Shown here: positions 25,274-50,629 of the stretch, piece after piece
Numbering within the stretch: the first letter of the stretch is position 1
Layout: every line of letters starts with the position of its first letter
The notes under the pieces: model-generated
Seen by the model: only the letters and a program-made list of their open reading frames with translations
Told to the model about the DNA's origin: nothing
Database searches by the model: none
Made by a program: the position numbers and the translations under genes
Origin: Myxococcus sp. RHSTA-1-4
GTDB taxonomy: Bacteria; Myxococcota; Myxococcia; Myxococcales; Myxococcaceae
DNA length: 50,629 nucleotides
NCBI RefSeq assembly: GCF_020037125.1
Contig: NZ_JAIQDG010000054.1
Location: 1 to 50,629, forward strand
Reading direction: 5' to 3'

Positions 25274-26380
25274 GTGAAGCTCGACTCGACCCGGACGCTG
25301 CTTGTCACTCAGGCCGACCTGCGTTCCATCGTGGAGGCCGTGGGCCTGGACGCCCTGATGGACCAGCTCCTCCACGCGCTGTCGGACGCCCTGCGGCGTT
25401 TCGACGGGGCCACCACGGAGGTGCGCAAGCGCGAGGGCTTCATGCTGGACCACCCGCGCCAGCCGGGTGTGCTGGAGTGGATGCCCGTCATGCAGCGGGG
25501 CCACACGGTGACGGTGAAGATGGTGGGCTACAGCCCCCTCAACCCCGAGGAGCACACGCTCCCCACCATCATCGCCACCAACAGCCTCTATGACGTCCGG
25601 ACGGGCCACCTGCTGGCGCTGATGGACGGCGTCTTCGCCACGGCGCTGCGCACCGGCGCGGCCTCCGCGGTGGCCACGCGCTGCCTCGCCTCGCCCGGCA
25701 GCACCGTGCTGGGTCTGGTGGGCACGGGCGCGCAAGCCGTCACCCAGCTCCATGCCATCAGCCGCCTGTTCCCGCTCGAGCAGGTGCTGGCCTACGACAT
25801 CAACCCGGAAGCGCTGCTCTCCTTCGCGGGGCGGGTGGGCTTCCTGGACCTGGACGTGCGGCCCGCCACGCTGGAGCAGTTGGAGGCGCAGGCCGACATC
25901 ATCTGCACCGCCACCTCCGTGGCCGTGGGTGCCGGGCCCGTCATCTCCGGCCGCGAGCTGAAGCCCCATGTCCACATCAACGCGGTGGGCTCGGACCTGC
26001 CGGGCAAGACGGAGCTGCCCCGGGCCCTCCTGGAGCGCAGCCTCGTGGTCCCGGACTACCTGGAGCAGGCGCGCGTCGAGGGCGAGTGCCAGCAGCTCGC
26101 GCCCGAGAAGATCGGCCCGGACCTGGTCACGCTCATGAAGGACCCGGACCGCTACGAGGCCTGGCGCCAGCGAAGCACCGTGTTCGACTCCACCGGCCAT
26201 GCACTGGAGGACCAGGTCGTCACCGGGCTGCTGCTGGAGCACGCGGAGCGGCTCGGCCTGGGCACCCCGGTGGCGCTGGAGACCATCGGCGGTGACGCGC
26301 TGGACCCGTACTCGCTGCTGCGCGGGCCCGAGTCCGGGCCGGCACGGCGGCTGGAGCGCCGCCGCGCCGGCGGGGCCTAG
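25274..26380 (+). CDS. Ornithine cyclodeaminase/mu-crystallin family protein
   Basis: 368 residues with the NAD-binding core VLGLVGTGAQAVTQLHAIS (about 142-160) and the family motifs MDGVFATALRTGAASAVA, TATSV, VHINAVGSDLPGKTEL. The family covers ornithine to proline, reductive ketimine chemistry, and amino-acid dehydrogenases that supply non-protein building blocks. It converges on the biosynthetic operon, sharing overlapping stop codons (CTAG, 26377-26380), so its link with the NRPS is positional only. GTG 25274 is the start; the extended C-terminus (GTPVALETIGGDALDPY) is longer than usual. Confidence 0.83.
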   Translation: MKLDSTRTLLVTQADLRSIVEAVGLDALMDQLLHALSDALRRFDGATTEVRKREGFMLDHPRQPGVLEWMPVMQRGHTVTVKMVGYSPLNPEEHTLPTIIATNSLYDVRTGHLLALMDGVFATALRTGAASAVATRCLASPGSTVLGLVGTGAQAVTQLHAISRLFPLEQVLAYDINPEALLSFAGRVGFLDLDVRPATLEQLEAQADIICTATSVAVGAGPVISGRELKPHVHINAVGSDLPGKTELPRALLERSLVVPDYLEQARVEGECQQLAPEKIGPDLVTLMKDPDRYEAWRQRSTVFDSTGHALEDQVVTGLLLEHAERLGLGTPVALETIGGDALDPYSLLRGPESGPARRLERRRAGGA

Positions 26381-27357
26381 AGCTCGAGGACGATCTTCCC
26401 GAAGCTGGCGTTGGACTCCATCCGCTGGTGCGCGTCCGCCACGCGCTCCAGCGGGAAGGTGGAGTCGATGACGGGGCGCAGGCGCCCCGCGGCCAGCTCC
26501 GGCAGCCACCGCTCGCGGAAGCGCCGGGTGACGGCCACCTTCTCCTCCGGGGGCAGTGGGCGCAGCGCCATGCCCTTGAGCTGGAGCCGCCGCATGATCA
26601 CCTGCCGCAGGTCCAGGTCCGCGCTCATTCCATCCAGCCCGCCCAACAGCAGCAGGCAGCCGCCGAACTTCAGGACGGACAGGTTGCGGTCCAGCGCCGC
26701 GCCGCCCACGAAGTCCTCCACCACGTCCACCCCCACCCCACCCGTCAGGGCCAGCACCTCCCGGGCGAAGTTCCGCTCCGTGCGCAGCACACCCGCGTCG
26801 GCCCCCAGCTCCAGGCACCGCCTCCGCTTCTCCTCGGTGCCGACGGTGACGTACACCCGCGCTCCCACCGCGCGAGCCAACTGGATGCACGCAGTGCCAA
26901 TCCCGCTGCCGCCCGCGTGGATGAGCACGGACTGGCCCGCGCGCAGCCCGCCCAGCTCCAGCAGCGACTCATGCGCGGTGATGAAGGCCTCCGGCGTGGC
27001 CGCGGCCTGCACGAAGGACCAGCCGTCCGGAATGGGGATGGCCATCCCCTCCTCCATGAGACACGCCTCCGCGTAGCCTCCGCCCGCCACCAGCCCGAAG
27101 ACGCGCTGGCCCGGCTCGAGCGTCCGCACCCCCGCGCCACGGACCTCCACCTCGCCCGCCACCTCGATGCCGAGGCGCGGACTGGTGACACCGGGCGGCA
27201 GCGGATAACCACCGCCGCGCTGCACCGTGTCCCCTCGGTTGAGCGCCGAGGCACGCACGCGCACCCGGACCTGCCCGGGCCCCGGCTCCGGGCGTGGCAG
27301 CTCGCCCACGCGCAGGACCTCCGGGCCGCCGAAGCCGTCCAGCAGCACGGCCTTCAT
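26377..27357 (-). CDS. Zinc-independent quinone oxidoreductase/enoyl reductase (MDR family)
   Basis: 326 residues of the PIG3/QOR type. The N-terminal GroES-like fold starts MKAVLLDGFGGPEVLRVGE and has ALNRGDTVQRGGGYP and GIEVAGEVEVRG. The cofactor Rossmann motif is VLIHAGGSGIGTACIQLAR, which favours NADPH. No zinc-binding Cys/His set is present. It reduces quinones or enones/enoyl-thioesters. It is the last gene of the NRPS operon, 7 bp after the MaoC stop. In this place it may reduce a double bond made by the hydratase, but that is inference. Confidence 0.86.
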   Translation of the reverse strand: MKAVLLDGFGGPEVLRVGELPRPEPGPGQVRVRVRASALNRGDTVQRGGGYPLPPGVTSPRLGIEVAGEVEVRGAGVRTLEPGQRVFGLVAGGGYAEACLMEEGMAIPIPDGWSFVQAAATPEAFITAHESLLELGGLRAGQSVLIHAGGSGIGTACIQLARAVGARVYVTVGTEEKRRRCLELGADAGVLRTERNFAREVLALTGGVGVDVVEDFVGGAALDRNLSVLKFGGCLLLLGGLDGMSADLDLRQVIMRRLQLKGMALRPLPPEEKVAVTRRFRERWLPELAAGRLRPVIDSTFPLERVADAHQRMESNASFGKIVLEL

Positions 27358-27364
27358 CGAGGTG

Positions 27365-27892
27365 TCAGTAGTTCGCATCCACGTCCACGCTGTGCTTGCG
27401 GAGGGGTACCAGGAAGGAGCGCTCGAAGGTCATGAAGACGGTGCCGTCCGCCTTCACGCCCTTGGTCTCCACGGAGACCACGCCCTGCGTCTTGCGTGAC
27501 TTCGACATGCGCTTGTCCAGCACGCGGCTCTCCGCGTAGATGGTGTCGCCCACGAACACCGGCGCGGTGAGGCGGATCTTGTCCCAGCCCAGGTTCGCCA
27601 CGCCCTTGGCGCTGGTGCTGTTGAGGCTCATGCCCCCGACGATGGCCAGCGTCACCAGGCTGGACATCAGCGGCTTCTTCCACTCCGTCTTGCTGGCGTA
27701 GACGGCGTCGATGTGGAGCGGGTGCGTGTTGAGGCACAGCAGGGACTGCCAGATGTTGTCCACCTCGGTGAGGGTGCGCCCGGGGCGGTGCTCGAACACG
27801 TCCCCCACCTCGAAGTCCTCGAAGTAGAGGCCGTACGTCTCCCGGTACCGCTGCTTGCCCACCTTCTTGTGGGCGGTGACCATCTTCTTCAT
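27365..27892 (-). CDS. MaoC-like hydratase/dehydratase
   Basis: 175 residues with a single hot-dog fold. The entrance GLYFEDFEVGDVFEHRPGRTLTE and the helix NTHPLHIDAVYASKTEWKKPL are characteristic of mesaconyl-/itaconyl-CoA-type hydratases, with HxxDAxYA giving the catalytic Asp/His pair in variant form. It would add or remove water on an enoyl-CoA. The start overlaps the CitE-like stop by 4 bp (ATGA), so the two proteins are made together. CitE-like lyase plus MaoC hydratase is the pairing seen in methylmalyl/citramalyl-CoA pathways. Confidence 0.83.
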   Translation of the reverse strand: MKKMVTAHKKVGKQRYRETYGLYFEDFEVGDVFEHRPGRTLTEVDNIWQSLLCLNTHPLHIDAVYASKTEWKKPLMSSLVTLAIVGGMSLNSTSAKGVANLGWDKIRLTAPVFVGDTIYAESRVLDKRMSKSRKTQGVVSVETKGVKADGTVFMTFERSFLVPLRKHSVDVDANY

Positions 27893-28740
27893 GTCTCTCC
27901 ACTCTCCAGCTTCACGCTCGCCATCACCCGCCGCGCCGCTGCCACCAGCGGGGGGCCAATCATGTTTCCACCCACGACGTGGATGCCGCCCTTCCCGTCA
28001 TCCGCCTGGGCCAGCACCCGCCGTGCCTGGGCCACCACGTGGGCCGAGGGACGCAGCGCCTCGTGGATGATGTCCACCTGGTCCGGGTGGATGACGATCT
28101 TCCCGGTGAAGCCCAGCGCCCGGGCCCGGCGCGTCTCCTCCTCCAGGCCCGCGGGGTCCTCCAGGTCGAAGAAGGGCGAGTCGATGGCGTGGATTCCCGC
28201 GCCGCTCGCGGCCATGGCGATGCGCGAGCGCGCATACAGCATGGGCTCCCAGGTGAGCGGCACGCCGAGCTGCGAGGACAGGTCCGCCGCGCCGAAGATG
28301 AGCCCGCGCAGCCGCGGCGTGGCGGTGGCGATGTCATCCACCGCCGAGACGCCCCGCGGGGTCTCGATGATGGCCAGCAGCGCGACGCCGGGGAGTCGCG
28401 GCCCCAGCAGCTCGTCGAGCTGCCGCAGCTCCACGGGCGACTCCACCTTGGGCAGCAGGACGGCCTCGGGCCGTGCTCCCGAGTCCAGCAGCGTCAGCAC
28501 GTCCCGCAGCCCGTCCTCGGTGCGCAGGCTGTTGATACGCACCGACATGGGGCCGCCCGAGGGAGCGTGGGACAGGTGGCCGAAGGCGAGCCGGCGCGCC
28601 TCGGCCTTGCGGGCCGTGGGCACTCCGTCCTCCAGGTCGAGCAACCCCACGTCCGCGCCCACCTCCACCGCCTTGTCGAAGCGGGAGGGGTCCAGCGCGG
28701 GCGTCACCAGGAAGGTCCTGCCGGGGGTGAAGGTCACCAT
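27889..28740 (-). CDS. HpcH/HpaI-aldolase (CitE-like) C-C lyase
   Basis: 283 residues with a TIM-barrel fold. Key residues are DLEDGV near residue 36, VRIN (Arg for CoA-acid carboxylate), VLLPKVES, LLAIIETPRGV (metal Glu) and FGAADLSSQLGV (metal Asp). The C-terminal FTGKIVIHPDQVDIIHEAL matches the lid segment. The family splits or forms malyl-, citramalyl- or beta-methylmalyl-CoA. Lies 18 bp after the alpha-oxoamine synthase gene and overlaps the MaoC gene. Whether it makes or degrades an acyl-CoA for the NRPS cannot be told. Confidence 0.85.
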   Translation of the reverse strand: MVTFTPGRTFLVTPALDPSRFDKAVEVGADVGLLDLEDGVPTARKAEARRLAFGHLSHAPSGGPMSVRINSLRTEDGLRDVLTLLDSGARPEAVLLPKVESPVELRQLDELLGPRLPGVALLAIIETPRGVSAVDDIATATPRLRGLIFGAADLSSQLGVPLTWEPMLYARSRIAMAASGAGIHAIDSPFFDLEDPAGLEEETRRARALGFTGKIVIHPDQVDIIHEALRPSAHVVAQARRVLAQADDGKGGIHVVGGNMIGPPLVAAARRVMASVKLESGET

Positions 28741-28758
28741 TTGACGCCTCCCCTTTCC

Positions 28759-30007
28759 TCAGGCCACCGGGGCCGCGACGTCCCGCAGGGCGTCGCACAG
28801 CCGCTGCAGGTCCGCCTGGGCCAGGTTGGCGCGCAGCATGATGCGCAGGCCCGCGCGCCCCTTCGGGACGATGGGGAAGAACACCGCCGAGGTGTAGAAG
28901 CCCCGCTCCAGCATCCGGCGCGAGCGCTCCACGGCCTCGGCCTCGGGGCCCACCTCGATGACCTTGATGGGGAAGTCCTCGCCCCGGGTGCGGGTGGGGA
29001 TGCGCTCGTCGAAGTAGCGGATGTTGGCGCGCAGGGCCTGCTGACGCTCGGCCAGCTCCGGTGTGCCGTGGATGCGCGCCGAGGCGAGGCTGGCGCCGAT
29101 GGCCGGAACGGTGAGGCTCTGGGACCAGCCCAGCGGTCCCGCGAAGCGCCCCACCAGGTCCGTATGGTGGCCGGGCCCCAGCATCACCGCCCCTCCCGCC
29201 GTGCCGAAGCCCTTGCCCAGCGAGCCGATGATGAGGGTGCGCGGGCCCAGGTCCCCGCCAATCAGCGTCCGCACGAAGCCCTCACCCGCCGTGCCGTAGA
29301 GGGAAAGGGAGTGCGAGTCGTCGAAGTAGAGGAAGAGGCCGTAGCGGTCCTGCAAGGCGAGCAGCTCCTTCACCACGGCCGCGCCGCCCATGGAGTAGAA
29401 GCCGTCCGCCACGTAGGCCACGCGGGCGTGCTTGCGGCAGACGTCCTCCAGGAAGTCCAGGTCATTGTGCGGTGACGTGAGGACCTCCGTCTCATCCGCG
29501 CAGATGGGCTTGATGAGGTTCATCGAGAAGTGCGCCGCCTTGTCGAACACCAGGACGGGCCGCTTCCCGTCCGGCAGCAGGTGGCCGGAGGCGATGAGCG
29601 GCAGCAGGCCCGCGCTGGCGGCGCTGGCCGTCGTGGTGACCACCGTCTTCGCGCGCCACAGCCGGGACAGCTCCGCCTCCAGCTCGTCCATGGCACTCAG
29701 GCGGACGCGCAGGCGGGAGATGGCCAGGTTCATCGTCTTCTCGCGCTGGAGGATCTGGATGGCGCCGTCGAGGACTTCGGGGTGCGAGTCCAGGCCCAGG
29801 TACGAGCATGAGCACGTGTTGATGAACTCGCGTCCGTCCGGCAGAGCCAGCGTCCCCCGGCCGGTGCCGCGCACCGACAGGTCCATCAGCCCCGCCTCCT
29901 TGGCTGCCTGGAAGGAGGGGTTGCCGTGGGTGATCATCGACTCCGTGTTGCGGTAGCGGTTCTTGTCGTTCATGGCTGCGCTCATCACGGGCTGCGGTGG
30001 AACCACT

Positions 30008-30021
<14 letters not shown>
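28759..30021 (-). CDS. Alpha-oxoamine synthase (AONS/CqsA-like PLP enzyme)
   Basis: 420 residues. A PLP-dependent aminotransferase-fold enzyme that joins an amino acid to an acyl thioester with loss of CO2, giving an alpha-aminoketone. Motifs: substrate-loop GTGRGTLALPDGREFIN, CSYLGLDSHPEV, the PLP-contact FDDSHSLSLYGTAGEG, and the lysine motif GSLGKGFGTAGGAVML. Length fits AONS, KBL, CqsA and SPT. The ATG overlaps the end of the NRPS by 14 bp (30008-30021), so it is translationally coupled to the assembly line. It replaces any thioesterase there, which suggests a role in release or in making the releasing amine. Confidence 0.88.

Positions 30022-50629
<20,608 letters not shown>

Overview
The window is very GC-rich, densely coded on both strands, and dominated by a 20.6-kb gene for a hybrid NRPS/PKS megasynthase. 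Codon use, the many secreted lipoproteins and outer-membrane proteins, a lone chemoreceptor and the NRPS-PKS-FAAL architecture suggest a predatory or soil myxobacterium (Myxococcota, probably Myxococcaceae/Archangiaceae). That assignment is inference; no rRNA or marker gene lies in the window.

Left part (1-8.9 kb). An array of six imperfect ~65-nt units, each holding two hairpins, runs up to a strong intrinsic terminator (722-758). Then come a secreted lipoprotein that may use a CTG start, a soluble transhydrogenase (sthA), and a divergent Tat-exported molybdenum hydroxylase large subunit with its 2Fe-2S small subunit. A 25-bp perfect dyad lies in the divergent promoter region. A DHA2-type drug efflux pump follows, then a 590-bp gene-free stretch with a 20-bp palindrome in an AT-rich island and a set of spaced TGAA-N6-TTCA dyad repeats, then two very small genes.

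Middle (8.9-25.3 kb). A polyprenyl diphosphate synthase / GbsR-type regulator / gamma-glutamylcyclotransferase operon has a GTTCA-N8-TGAAC dyad just upstream that looks like an autoregulatory operator. Next are an MFS transporter, a methyl-accepting chemotaxis protein, a small hypothetical protein, an MBL-fold hydrolase with a terminator, and a SugE/Gdx guanidinium exporter under a very clear guanidine-III riboswitch. An arylsulfatase, a lipoprotein, a beta-barrel protein, a two-gene membrane operon (BASS transporter plus unknown), and a three-gene cell-envelope operon (beta-barrel / DUF2092-like / Tyr-Gly-rich protein) follow.

Right part (25.3-50.6 kb). This is a biosynthetic gene cluster cut by the right edge. 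On the minus strand, in transcription order: FAAL-ACP / C-A-PCP / KS-AT-PCP / C-LLM / C-A-PCP / C-A-PCP / C-A-PCP / C, then an alpha-oxoamine synthase overlapping the NRPS stop by 14 bp, a CitE-like lyase, a MaoC hydratase and a quinone oxidoreductase, all tightly spaced. There is no thioesterase or reductase. An ornithine-cyclodeaminase-family gene converges on the operon. From the binding-pocket residues I read an aromatic amino acid, malonyl, a beta-alanine-like residue, a glycine-like residue and valine. My working idea is a lipopeptide containing a PKS-extended amino acid oxidised by the in-line flavin monooxygenase and released by the terminal C domain onto an amine, possibly an alpha-aminoketone made by the alpha-oxoamine synthase. 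This release chemistry is inference. The most novel candidates are that assembly line and the left-edge structured repeat array.
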